From Treponema sp. (GTDB lineage: Bacteria > Spirochaetota > Spirochaetia > Treponematales > Treponemataceae): a stretch of 36,324 nt of DNA. Below the pieces are notes generated by a model. That model was given only the letters and a program-made list of their open reading frames with translations, had not been told where the DNA came from and did not search any database. The DNA lies in NCBI GenBank assembly GCA_017534445.1, contig JAFXWC010000024.1, positions 1-36,324 on the forward strand, in the 5' to 3' direction. Of this stretch, positions 1 through 8,133 are shown in pieces. Each line of letters begins with the position of its first letter. Position 1 is the first letter of the stretch. A program made the translations under genes and the position numbers.

Positions 1-1
1 A

Positions 2-220
2 AAGTTTGTTCCGGGTTCACATGAGGCTCTTAACTTTACGACTGCCGGCGGACAGATGATTCCAGGATTTGATGTTATGGTTCAGGATATGAAGAAAGGC
101 GAAGTTCGTACAATCGTAATTCCTTCCGACATGGCATACGGCGACCGCGGTATTCCCCAGGCTGGAATTGAAGGCGGTGCTTACATAGCATTCGACATTG
201 AGCTTGTGGAAGTAAGATAG
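2..220 (+). CDS. FKBP-type peptidyl-prolyl cis-trans isomerase (C-terminal fragment)
   Basis: The last 72 codons of a gene that starts before the window. The translation contains the C-terminal half of an FKBP domain: a segment reading MIPGFDVMVQDMKKGE, then RTIVIPSDMAYGDRG, then a closing strand AYIAFDIELVEVR. These match the FKBP pattern of 'viPGf...v..mk.Ge...i.iP...aYG..g...iP....l.F.ieLl.v'. FKBPs catalyse cis-trans isomerisation of peptidyl-proline bonds and assist protein folding. Whether this one is exported cannot be judged because the N-terminus is missing. The stop TAG at 218-220 is followed by a GC-rich repeat element. Family assignment is firm; the subtype is not. Confidence 0.88.
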   Translation, partial: KFVPGSHEALNFTTAGGQMIPGFDVMVQDMKKGEVRTIVIPSDMAYGDRGIPQAGIEGGAYIAFDIELVEVR

Positions 221-244
221 TCTTAGCAGGCTACAGCAGAGCAA

Positions 245-380
245 CCTACGCCCGATTGTAGGGGCGGGTTGCCTGCAACCCGTTGCCGCAGGCAATGGAG
301 CGGGGAGGGACCCGCGGAACCCCGGAAAGCGGGGATACAGATAAAATTGACCGGACACGGAGTGCCGGGCACAGTAAAAG
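245..380 (-). repeat. GC-rich intergenic repeat, copy A
   Basis: Read on the minus strand, this stretch matches a consensus shared with four other intergenic spots: a CTTTCCGGGGTTCCGCG block (about 334 down to 310), CGCTCCATTGC (about 301 down to 291), then CCCCTACAATCGGGCGTAGG (about 265 down to 246). The flanking arm CTTTTACTGTGC (about 378 down to 367) is shared with the partial copy near 32.37 kb. It contains several short inverted repeats. It lies between the FKBP gene and the Gx-transporter gene and abuts the latter's start codon. The function is unknown. Confidence 0.75.
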
Positions 381-385
381 TTGGC

Positions 386-1510
386 ATGCCGTCCAAGATA
401 AAAAAAAATCAAAATATAAGATTACTCACCTTTTTTGCATCTCTTTGCCTATACCTTTCTGCCATTGAATACGCAATTCCAAAACCCCTGCCCTTTTTGC
501 GCCTGGGACTTGCCAACCTGCCAATTTTGCTTGGGCTTGAGATTTTTTCTTTTGGGGAAGTTGCCCTGCTGGCGCTTTTGAAAATTCTTTTGCAGGCTTT
601 TATAAGTGGTACCTTTTTTAGCTATGTTTTTGTTTTTAGCCTTGCGGGGTCGCTTTCTTCCTGTGTTGCAATGATTCTTGTCTATAAAATTTGCACTTTT
701 TTGAAGCCTGGCAAGGGACTTGTTTCTTTTATGGGCATTTCTGTGGCTGGAGCTTTTGCGAATAATCTTGCCCAGATTGTTTGCGCGCGCTTTATTCTTT
801 TTGGTGAAAATACTAAATACATTGCACCCATCCTCTTGCTCTTTGGACTGGTAACCGGGATTCTTTTGGGGCTTTTTTGCAATGCATTTGCGTTGGAGTC
901 TCTTTGGTATAAGAAATGCTGCCTTACCTGTGGAAAAAGTGCTTGTGATGAAGTGGAAATCTTAGATGAGAAAAATTTATTGCACAACTTTTCCACAAGT
1001 CGGTTTACACAAGAAAGAGGCTGTGGAAAAAAGGGGTGGATTTCTCTTGTAAAATTCATCTTTTGTATGCTGTCTTTTGTCTTTTTTGTTCAGATAAAGA
1101 ATCTGTACCTTCTTTGGGGTACAGTTTTGTTTTTCTTTGTTCTTGATGAGATTATAAAGAAAGGAAGGGTTAAACTGTTACCTTCTATTGTATTGATTCT
1201 GTCTCTTACATTTTTTGCCCTGCTGACACCTATAGGCAAGGTTTTGTTCAGGCTGGGAAGCTGGAAAATAACGCAGACTTCCCTAGAGATTGGCTTGCAA
1301 AAAAGCGGTTTTCTTATTGGTATGGTTTTTATTTCCCAGTGCGCGGTGGATAAGAATCTGAGTTTGCCTGGACGCATTGGTAGCTTTGTGGCAGATGTAT
1401 TTGGTTATTTTGATGAGCTTGTTTCTGAGAAAATAAAATTCAGCAGGAGAAGGGTAATAAAATCTATTGATAATAGCCTGCTTAGAATTTGTGCTGGCGG
1501 TGTTGAATGA
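386..1510 (+). CDS. Gx-type transporter / heptaprenyl diphosphate synthase component I-like membrane protein with an EcfT-like C-terminal half
   Basis: A 374-residue polytopic membrane protein. The N-terminal ~180 residues resemble the Gx transporter / Hpre_diP_synt_I family, with the typical run PKPLPFLRLGLANLPILLG, several hydrophobic helices and many small residues. A Cys-rich charged linker (CCLTCGKSAC) follows. The C-terminal ~170 residues hold more helices and a stretch GKVLFRLGSWKITQTSLEIG that resembles EcfT, the transmembrane partner of ECF vitamin transporters. The fusion reading is inference. I chose the ATG at 386 rather than the longer open frame from 269, because the extra 39 codons are translated repeat DNA and are not hydrophobic. 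The ribosome site is weak. The stop overlaps the hrpB start by four bases (ATGA), so the two are probably co-translated. The substrate is unknown. Confidence 0.72.
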   Translation: MPSKIKKNQNIRLLTFFASLCLYLSAIEYAIPKPLPFLRLGLANLPILLGLEIFSFGEVALLALLKILLQAFISGTFFSYVFVFSLAGSLSSCVAMILVYKICTFLKPGKGLVSFMGISVAGAFANNLAQIVCARFILFGENTKYIAPILLLFGLVTGILLGLFCNAFALESLWYKKCCLTCGKSACDEVEILDEKNLLHNFSTSRFTQERGCGKKGWISLVKFIFCMLSFVFFVQIKNLYLLWGTVLFFFVLDEIIKKGRVKLLPSIVLILSLTFFALLTPIGKVLFRLGSWKITQTSLEIGLQKSGFLIGMVFISQCAVDKNLSLPGRIGSFVADVFGYFDELVSEKIKFSRRRVIKSIDNSLLRICAGGVE

Positions 1511-3945
1511 ATTTTTATCCTGAAGAAATAAAATCGCTTCCAATATATTCCCATCTTGATGAACTTTGCGAAGTGCTTAAAAAGTCGCAGTCGCATTTTA
1601 TGGTGCTAACTGCCCAGACCGGAGCCGGAAAGTCTACAGCTGTTCCACTTGCTTTACTAAAGAATTTTGGCGGTGGAATTTTGATGCTGGAACCGCGTCG
1701 TCTTGCCGTTTTGAACATTGCAAACCGGGTGTCTTCTTTGCTTAATGAAGAAGCAGGAAAAACTTGCGGTTACGTAATGCGCATGGAAAAGAAGGTTTCT
1801 GATGAGACAAGATTTACTGTTCTTACGGAGGCGGTTCTTACCAGGCGTTTGCAAAAAGACCCAGCCTTGGAAGGAATATCTGTTGTTGTAATAGATGAGT
1901 TTCATGAGCGGTCTGTTCATGCGGATTTAGCTCTTGCTTTCTTAAAAGAAGCCATGATGCTGCGCGATGATTTGTATGTTGTGGTTATGTCTGCTACAAT
2001 AGAAACCAAGCGTTTAAGCGAATATTTGGGTACAGATTCGGCTTTAGGAAATGGAAAGGGAACACTTGTACCCTGCCCTGTTTTTTCTGTTGAAGGGCGT
2101 ACTTTTCCTGTTCAGATTGAATATGATGAAAAATCTTCTGTTTCGCAGGCTGTGTTGAATGAGCTTTACAAAAAGCCTGATGATTTGGGGATAAACAGGG
2201 GTGCGATTCTTGTTTTTTTGCCGGGACTAAGGGAAATACGCCAGGTAAAGGAAGAGTTGGAGCTTGGCGGAGCTTTGGATTGTGCGGATATTTTGCTTTT
2301 GCATAGTTCTGTGCCTTTTGCTGAGCAGAAAAAGGTGCTATCTGTACCCGAAAACGGTGGCAGGCGGCGGGTGATATTAAGTTCTGCGATTGCTGAAACG
2401 TCTGTTACCGTGCCGGATGTTACCGTAGTTATAGACTGTGGCTTTATGCGCTTTTCTTCTTTTAACAGGGCTGCCGGAATGCCTGCCTTGGTAACGCAAA
2501 GGGAAAGTCTTTTTAATGCGGCTCAGCGTACAGGCCGAGCTGGCCGTGTTCAGTCGGGGAAGTGTCTGCGTCTTTGGAATAAAGATGATGTGCTTGCCGT
2601 TTCAAATCCTCCTGAGATTTTGCATACAGACCTTACTTCTTTGGTGCTTGAATGCGCGGAATGGGGAGCTTTGCAACCAGAAAGCCTTTCTTGGCTGGAT
2701 GCACCTATGAAAACTTCTTGGGAAAGTGCAAGGTCCCTGCTTATGGAGTTGAATTGCTTGGATGAGAATTCTATAACACCTCTTGGAAAAGCAGCCTTGC
2801 TTATGGGCTGCCATCCACGGCTTGCTTGCGTTGCACTTAGCGGTTCTGTATTTGACAAGGTTGACTTATCCACAGCGGTAGCTTCAAAATATGACAGTTC
2901 TACAGCAGGCAATCCAGAGCTTGTTAAGAAATCAGCCTTGGAGCTTAAAAAAAGGGTACAGAAATGCAAAGAAATCTACAGATTTTCATCTTGTTTTCCA
3001 CAGGAATTTTCAGACTTTTCCACAAGTTGTGCACTTATCTGTGGATATCCTGATCGAATAGCCGTTATTGAAGATGATGCATCCGGTTTGTATCATTTTC
3101 CGTCGGGGAGGATGGCTTTGCTGCCGAAAGAGACCTTGCGTCCCTACCCCAAGTTCATAATTGCACCCGAAGCTGATGCTGGGGATAAAACTGGCAGGAT
3201 ATATTCTTTTGAAGCTCTTCCCGATGATGTTGCGGAGAAATATTTGGCGGCAAAGGCTAAGGTTTATTCCATCGTTGAATTTGAGAAGGGCGGGCAAAAG
3301 CTTCGCAAGACAGAGTACACCGCATATGGAAAAATTATCCTGAGAGAAAGGAATCTGAACCTTGCGCCGGGTGACTATATAGAGGCCCTTGTTAACCAAG
3401 TGAAAAAAGAAGGAGTTGAATGGCTTCCTGTTAATGATTCGGCGAAAAATCTTCTTTTAAGGGTACAGTTTTATCTGGAAAATATAAAATCGAATGGTGA
3501 CAGTTTGCACCAAAAATTTGATTTGCTTGCGGAAAATGCGGATGAATGGCTTAGGCCTTTTTTGTCGGAAGGGGAAAAATCTGTAACAGCTCAAAAAGTT
3601 TATGATGCCCTTTACTGGTATTTGGACGGCGACAAGGTGAATGCCTCTGTTCCTCAGGAAATTAGGTTGCCTACTGGTAAGCGGCTAAAAATCCAGTACG
3701 AGGTTCAAAACGGAAAAATTATCCCGCTTGCAGAAATCATTATCCAGCAGATTTTTGGCTGCTTTGAAACTCCCCGCGTGATGGGGCTGCCCGTGCTTTT
3801 AAAGCTGCTCTCCCCTGCCCGCCGGCCACTGCAAATTACCAGCGACCTTGCGAACTTTTGGAAGGAGACCTGGCCTCAGATTTGTTCGGAGATGAAGGGA
3901 CGTTATCCAAAGCACAACTGGGACTACCGCGTTGCAAGTGATTGA
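1507..3945 (+). CDS. hrpB: ATP-dependent helicase HrpB
   Basis: An 812-residue DEAH/RHA-type helicase, close to the usual length of HrpB (about 800-850). Motifs in order: Walker A GAGKST at residues 39-44, DEFH at 130-133 within the HrpB-typical DEFHERS...HADLALA, SAT in VVMSATIET, a motif V-like SSAIAETSVTVPDV, and motif VI QRTGRAGR. The C-terminus carries the HrpB-specific domain, with LLSPARRPLQITSDLANFW followed by GRYPKHNW. HrpB proteins are NTP-dependent RNA or nucleic-acid helicases whose exact cellular role in most bacteria is unsettled. The start ATG overlaps the previous gene's stop. The coding sequence contains four DnaA-box-like 9-mers between 2866 and 3048, reported separately. 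The gene is followed by a GC-rich repeat. Confidence 0.95.
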   Translation: MNFYPEEIKSLPIYSHLDELCEVLKKSQSHFMVLTAQTGAGKSTAVPLALLKNFGGGILMLEPRRLAVLNIANRVSSLLNEEAGKTCGYVMRMEKKVSDETRFTVLTEAVLTRRLQKDPALEGISVVVIDEFHERSVHADLALAFLKEAMMLRDDLYVVVMSATIETKRLSEYLGTDSALGNGKGTLVPCPVFSVEGRTFPVQIEYDEKSSVSQAVLNELYKKPDDLGINRGAILVFLPGLREIRQVKEELELGGALDCADILLLHSSVPFAEQKKVLSVPENGGRRRVILSSAIAETSVTVPDVTVVIDCGFMRFSSFNRAAGMPALVTQRESLFNAAQRTGRAGRVQSGKCLRLWNKDDVLAVSNPPEILHTDLTSLVLECAEWGALQPESLSWLDAPMKTSWESARSLLMELNCLDENSITPLGKAALLMGCHPRLACVALSGSVFDKVDLSTAVASKYDSSTAGNPELVKKSALELKKRVQKCKEIYRFSSCFPQEFSDFSTSCALICGYPDRIAVIEDDASGLYHFPSGRMALLPKETLRPYPKFIIAPEADAGDKTGRIYSFEALPDDVAEKYLAAKAKVYSIVEFEKGGQKLRKTEYTAYGKIILRERNLNLAPGDYIEALVNQVKKEGVEWLPVNDSAKNLLLRVQFYLENIKSNGDSLHQKFDLLAENADEWLRPFLSEGEKSVTAQKVYDALYWYLDGDKVNASVPQEIRLPTGKRLKIQYEVQNGKIIPLAEIIIQQIFGCFETPRVMGLPVLLKLLSPARRPLQITSDLANFWKETWPQICSEMKGRYPKHNWDYRVASD

Positions 3946-3949
3946 ATTT

Positions 3950-4087
3950 ATTCTTTTCTTCTGGAGCAGCCTTTATATTTTTACTGTCCCTTCGGGATTT
4001 CCATTATTTCGGGCTTTCCGGGGTTTCGGCTTTCGCCTCCATTGCTTCGCAACGGCTACGCCGCCCCTACAATCCCGGCTAGGCTTT
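3950..4087 (+). repeat. GC-rich intergenic repeat, copy B with T-rich arm
   Basis: The core (4010-4087) reads GGGCTTTCCGGGGTTTCGG, then CTCCATTGCTTCGCAACGG, CTACGCCGCCCCTACAATC and CTAGGCTTT. A T-rich arm at 3950-3990 (CTTTTCTTCTGGAGCAGC ... TTTTTACTGT) is shared with copy E and the partial copy near 32.36 kb. TTGCTTCGCAA and GGCTACGCC are small hairpins. The element fills the gap between hrpB and the promoter of the lipoprotein gene, so it could also serve as the hrpB terminator. Confidence 0.75.
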
Positions 4088-4122
4088 ACATGCGAAAAAT
4101 TCATGAATTTCATAACATTTTC

Positions 4123-4151
4123 TTGAAACCTGTAAAAACATCTGTTATAAT
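4123..4151 (+). promoter_or_regulatory. Sigma-70-type promoter for the Ala-rich lipoprotein gene
   Basis: TTGAAA at 4123-4128 and a perfect TATAAT at 4146-4151, separated by 17 bases. The start codon follows 38 bases downstream with a GAGG ribosome site at 4181-4184. It lies directly after repeat copy B. Confidence 0.75.
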
Positions 4152-4189
4152 TAATGTATCTTTTAAAATAGAAAGCAAAAGAGGCACGT

Positions 4190-6594
4190 ATGAAAAAGAG
4201 TTTGAAAGCTGTAATTTCTTGCGGAGTGGCAATTTCGACAATCCTGTCGTCTTGCGCAACAACAGACAAAGGTTCGGAGGAGTCTAAACAGCAAACTCCT
4301 GGAAAAAGAATCATACGCACTGTAACAACAGAACAGAAAGTGACCAAGGTCCAAAAAGACGGTCAAAAAAAGACGAATAAAAGTGCAGGAACCGCATCCA
4401 AGAATACGGTAACTGCAACTACAACAGATAAAAAGGCAGAAACAAAGGCTACTTCAACCGCTAATGGAAAGAATGTTAACCAGAAGTCTTCAACAGTTTC
4501 AAAAGTGTCCACCGATCAGCCAACTGCCGCTGAAATAGCTGCCAAGAGACAGGCCGCAGAAGCAATTGCTGCTCAGAAGAAAGCAGATCAGGAAGCTGCT
4601 GCAAAGCAGAAGGCTATTCAGGAAGCCGCCGCAAAGCGTAAAGCTGCCCAGGCAGAAGCAGAAAAGAAGCGTGCAGAAGAAGTAGCTGCCGCAAGACAGA
4701 AGGCTGCCGAAGAGAAAGCTGCCCAGCAAAAAGCCGCAGAAGAAGCCGTTGCAAAGCGCAGGGCAGAACAGCAGGCCGCTCAGGAAGAAGCTGCAAAGAA
4801 ACGCGCCGAACAGCAAGCTGCTGCAAAGAAGGCCGCCGAAGAAAGAGCCGCAAAGCAGAAAGCTGCCCAGGAAGAAGCCGCAAAAAGCGTGCCGAACAGC
4901 AAGCTGCTGCTAAAAAAGCTGCTGAAGAAAGAGCTGCAAAGCAAAAGGCCGCTCAGGAAGAGGCTGCAAAGAAACGCGCCGAACAGCAGGCTGCCGCCAA
5001 GAAAGCTGCAGAAGAAAAAGCCGCTCAGCAGAAGGCTGCACAGGAAGCTGCAAAGAAACAGGCCGCAAACCAGAATCAGAAGGTTGCGTCAAACACAACT
5101 TCTCCGTCTAAAAAGACAACCACTACAACTACAAACACAAAGACTACAACAAATGCTTCAAAGCAGAATACAACAAGCACAACCAAGACACCTTCTACAT
5201 CAAATAGCGTAACTTCTTCCAATACTAAGACTACTACAGATGCTGCTGCCAAGAAGGCTGCAGAAGAAAAAGCCGCTCAGCAGAAGGCCGCCCAGGAAGC
5301 TGCTGCTAAGAAGAAGGCAGAAGAACAGGCCGCTGCAAAGAAAGCCGCTGAGGAAAAAGCTGCAAAGCAGAAGGCTGCCCAGGAAGAAGCCGCTAAGAAA
5401 CGCGCCGAACAGCAAGCTGCCGCAAAGAAAGCCGCCGAAGAAAAAGCTGCTCAGCAAAAAACTGCACAGGAAGAAGCCGCTAAGAAGCGCGCTGAACAGC
5501 AGGCTGCTGCCAAGAAAGCTGCAGAAGAAAAAGCTGCAAAGCAGAAAGCCGCTCAGGAAGCTGCAAAGAAACAGGCTGAACAGAAAGCTGCACAAGAAGC
5601 TGCTGCTAAAAAGAAAGCAGAACAGCAAGCTGCCGCTAAAAAAGCCGCAGAAGAAAGAGCTGCAAAGCAAAAGGCTGCACAAGAAGAAGCCGCAAAGAAA
5701 CGTGCTGAACAGCAGGCCGCTGCAAAGAAAGCCGCCGAAGAAAGAGCCGCAAAGCAGAAGGCTGCCCAAGAAGAAGCCGCAAAGAAACGTGCTGAACAGC
5801 AGGCTGCCGCCAAGAAAGCTGCAGAAGAAAAAGCCGCTCAGCAAAAAGCTGCACAGGAAGCTGCCGCTAAAAAAGCTTCAGACCAGAAGATTGCCGCAAA
5901 CAATGCCACTCCGTCTACAAAGACAACAACGACCACTACAACAACAACTACTTCTAAAACAAATACAGGCTCAACAAGTGGTAAACAGGCCCAGTCTGAT
6001 GCACAGAAGAAAGCAACTGTTCTTGACAACCTTGAAAAATACTCAGAAGAATGGACATCTGATTATGAAGGCAGCAAGTACGGCTATTTCTATACGTCAC
6101 CAGAATACGGCCAGTTCAACATGATTGAGGGTGAATTCACCAAGAAGTCTGGTTATGCAAAATCTGCTTACGGTTTTGTTTTCGGTTATTCAGATTTGGC
6201 AAACGGCTATCTTAAGGATTACATCCGCTTCGAAATCAATACCGACGGAGAATATGCCCTGTACACATGGGACGGAAAGACTTACAAGGATTTGGTTCAG
6301 CCAAACAACAAGGGTACGGCCTATTTCTATTCCCATCCTGCAATAAAGTCTGGTTACAACACCCAGAACAAGCTAAAGCTCGTTGCAGACGACGAAACCC
6401 AGACTTGGAGCGTATATCTTAACGGTGAACTGATAAAAGACAATATTCCTTACCTTAAGAACGGAACTCATGGTGTAATGGGCTTCTTTAGCGTTGGCCA
6501 GGAAGAGCAGGAAAACATGCCGGCTGTTCCAGTCGTGGTTTCTTACCGCATTACAGACGCAGTTCTCTATAATGACGGTTCAGAGGAATACTAG
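4190..6594 (+). CDS. Ala/Lys/Glu-repeat lipoprotein, interrupted by a -1 frameshift near 4882-4886
   Basis: The N-terminus is a lipoprotein signal (MKKSLKAV ... ILSSC), predicting lipidation at Cys22. A long TolA-like helical region follows, made of 29-residue (87-base) repeats of the type KRAEQQAAAKKAAEE..., with two Thr/Ser-rich linkers (about 5092-5240 and 5908-5985). The reading frame used from 4190 leaves the repeat pattern at 4886: a run of five A's replaces the six needed, and the frame would end at 5212 with an Arg/Leu-rich tail. Reading one base back at 4885 restores the repeats and continues to the TAG at 6592-6594, giving about 801 residues. The C-terminal ~190 residues (from about 6010) are globular, rich in Tyr and beta strands (YGFVFGYSDLANGY, ALYTWDGKTY, WSVYLNGELI), and resemble LamG/DUF1080-type jelly-roll domains. 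Likely a cell-envelope spacer protein with a terminal binding domain. Whether the shift is a sequencing error, a mutation or programmed slippage cannot be told here. Confidence 0.8.
4540..5890 (+). repeat. 87-base tandem coding repeats (Ala/Lys/Glu helix)
   Basis: The 87-base period is visible from matching CGTGCTGAACAGCAGGC units at 5701 and 5788, and from CGTGCCGAACAGC at 4888 and CGCGCCGAACAGC at 4975. Units are degenerate and of slightly varying length (29-residue full units, with shortened QEAAKK variants), and are split by a Thr-rich linker around 5092-5240. The composition predicts a long single helix or coiled coil. This region also produces long spurious open frames on both strands. 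Confidence 0.8.
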
Positions 6595-7385
6595 TGAATG
6601 AAGCACAGTGGGAGGCATTCCTAGCCTTCCGCAATTCATACAAAGAATTATGCGACCAATGGAATACGGCTTTTGCAGAGGAATTAAAGCCTTTGCAAAA
6701 GTCTGCTTCCGTAAAGGATACCCCAGAATACCCCATAGAAACACCGGTCGTTTACAACACAGCCTATGACTCTTTTACAAAAGACGATGAAATTACCCTG
6801 CTTGTCATAGGTGACAATCCCGGCAAAGAAGAACAGCTTTCCAAAAACCGCAAGTATCTTGTTGGCCAAAGCGGACGCATAGCAGAAGGATTTTTCCGCC
6901 GCCACCCTGAATTCCATACGGATTTTAGAAAAAACGTCATCATAATGAACAAAACACCGGTTCATACGGCAAAGACAAGCCACTTAAAGTACCTAAAAAA
7001 GAACGGCTCTGAGAAAATAAGGAATCTTATTCAGGAAAGCCAGGTTGTTATGGCAAAAAAAGCCGCCCAGCTGCATCAGGCTTTGCTAAAAAACTGTATG
7101 GGTCAAACTGTACCCCAATTATGGCTTGTTGGCTATGCTGAACTCAAGAAAAACGGAATCTTTGCCTCCTACCGCGAAGAATTAAAACAAGCCTACACTT
7201 TACCAGACGGAAAAGAAGATACTGCTTGGGACAAGGTCTTTGTCTACCAGCACTTTTCGATGAACAGATTTTTGGTTGACTTAAAAACCTATCAGCAAGA
7301 AAACATGGGTACAGATTTACCCAAAGCATTGGAATCACTTGGCCATATACACCGGGAAGAAATTTTCAAACCAAACGGTGACTAA
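6594..7385 (+). CDS. Uracil-DNA glycosylase-superfamily-like protein
   Basis: A 263-residue cytosolic protein. Residues 68-81 (LLVIGDNPGKEEQ) resemble the first UDG motif (G-x-N-P-G-xx-E). Residues 118-125 read MNKTPVHT after a hydrophobic strand, and residues 217-225 (VYQHFSMNR) resemble the second UDG motif (H-x-S-xx-R). The spacing suits the UDG fold, so it may remove uracil or another base from DNA, or be a non-catalytic relative; the exact family is uncertain. It starts with GTG at 6594-6596, sharing one base with the stop of the upstream lipoprotein gene. GAGGA at 6583-6587 gives a plausible ribosome site, so the two genes are probably transcribed together. Confidence 0.5.
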   Translation: MNEAQWEAFLAFRNSYKELCDQWNTAFAEELKPLQKSASVKDTPEYPIETPVVYNTAYDSFTKDDEITLLVIGDNPGKEEQLSKNRKYLVGQSGRIAEGFFRRHPEFHTDFRKNVIIMNKTPVHTAKTSHLKYLKKNGSEKIRNLIQESQVVMAKKAAQLHQALLKNCMGQTVPQLWLVGYAELKKNGIFASYREELKQAYTLPDGKEDTAWDKVFVYQHFSMNRFLVDLKTYQQENMGTDLPKALESLGHIHREEIFKPNGD

Positions 7386-7409
7386 GGTGACTAAATAAAA
7401 GGAGAAAGT

Positions 7410-8132
7410 ATGAAAAAAGTTTTTACCCTATTGTCAGTATTGATAATGTTTGCCGCATCATCTTTTGCAAAGAGGTTGCCACCGCCGGAAGTTAAACCTA
7501 TCACCAAAGGCAATTTTATTTACTATGCCTCCTCAGATTCTTTCAACGACCAGTCTTTTGGTACGGTTAGAATAGAATCCGTAGATGAACCCAAATATTT
7601 TTATAGAATACCAATTTATGCCATAGAAGAGGACACTAACCTTGAAAGGGATGTTCAATGGATTGAAATCAAAAGCATGGAATTCAAAGATGATGAAACA
7701 ATTACAATCGTAAATGAAAGGAACAATACTTTTGAGTTGAACATAAACACTTTTGAAGTCAAATGTGTAAACACGGAAAATAACGTCTTTAGCTATAAAG
7801 AAAATAAATGCATCCCTGGAAACATAAATGAAATTTATGAAAAAAAATTTGAAGATTTTGTAAACAATAATGCAAAGTACAAATATAAAAGAACCCAGCC
7901 AGAGGTAAAAAAGCTTACAAAGCTAGAAGACCTTGTAAATGTTGCAGAAGAAGTTTTGTTCCCAATTTATGGAAAAGAACACATCAAAGGTGAACAGCCT
8001 TACCGCATCAAAAGATATAAAGACAAATGGATTGTAACAGGCACTCTACCAGAAGGCTATGTTGGCGGAGTTTTTGAAATCGTAATCAACGCAGAAACTT
8101 CTCAGGTTGAATCTTTGATTCATGGGAAATAA
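7410..8132 (+). CDS. Exported protein with C-terminal NTF2-fold immunity-type (YbbC/YhhH-like) domain
   Basis: A 240-residue protein with a signal peptide (MKKVFTLLSVLIMFAASSFA, cleavage after Ala20). The central part is of unknown fold. Residues ~165-240 match the NTF2 fold immunity / YbbC-YhhH pattern: AEEVLFPIYGKEHI at 179-192, KWIVTGTLPEGYVGG, then FEIVINAETSQVESLIHGK at the end. In polymorphic-toxin systems this family neutralises a cognate toxin, but many copies stand alone. No toxin gene is visible nearby, so an immunity role is inference. AAGGAG at 7399-7404 is a good ribosome site. The next gene is a tandem paralogue overlapping its 3' neighbourhood. Confidence 0.7.
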   Translation: MKKVFTLLSVLIMFAASSFAKRLPPPEVKPITKGNFIYYASSDSFNDQSFGTVRIESVDEPKYFYRIPIYAIEEDTNLERDVQWIEIKSMEFKDDETITIVNERNNTFELNINTFEVKCVNTENNVFSYKENKCIPGNINEIYEKKFEDFVNNNAKYKYKRTQPEVKKLTKLEDLVNVAEEVLFPIYGKEHIKGEQPYRIKRYKDKWIVTGTLPEGYVGGVFEIVINAETSQVESLIHGK

Positions 8133-8133
8133 A

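Noticed and set aside
269..385. 39 extra codons upstream of the Gx-transporter ATG
   Set aside because: They are translated repeat DNA, hydrophilic and Arg/Gly-rich, with no resemblance to the family's N-terminus.
4540..5890. Possible CRISPR or satellite array
   Set aside because: The repeats have no spacers, keep a reading frame and encode an Ala/Lys/Glu helix.
5200..6124. Long open frames rich in Phe/Cys/Leu (minus) and Arg/Lys/Pro (plus) in the Ala-rich gene
   Set aside because: They are other-frame readings of the 87-base coding repeats; low-complexity composition and no proper starts.
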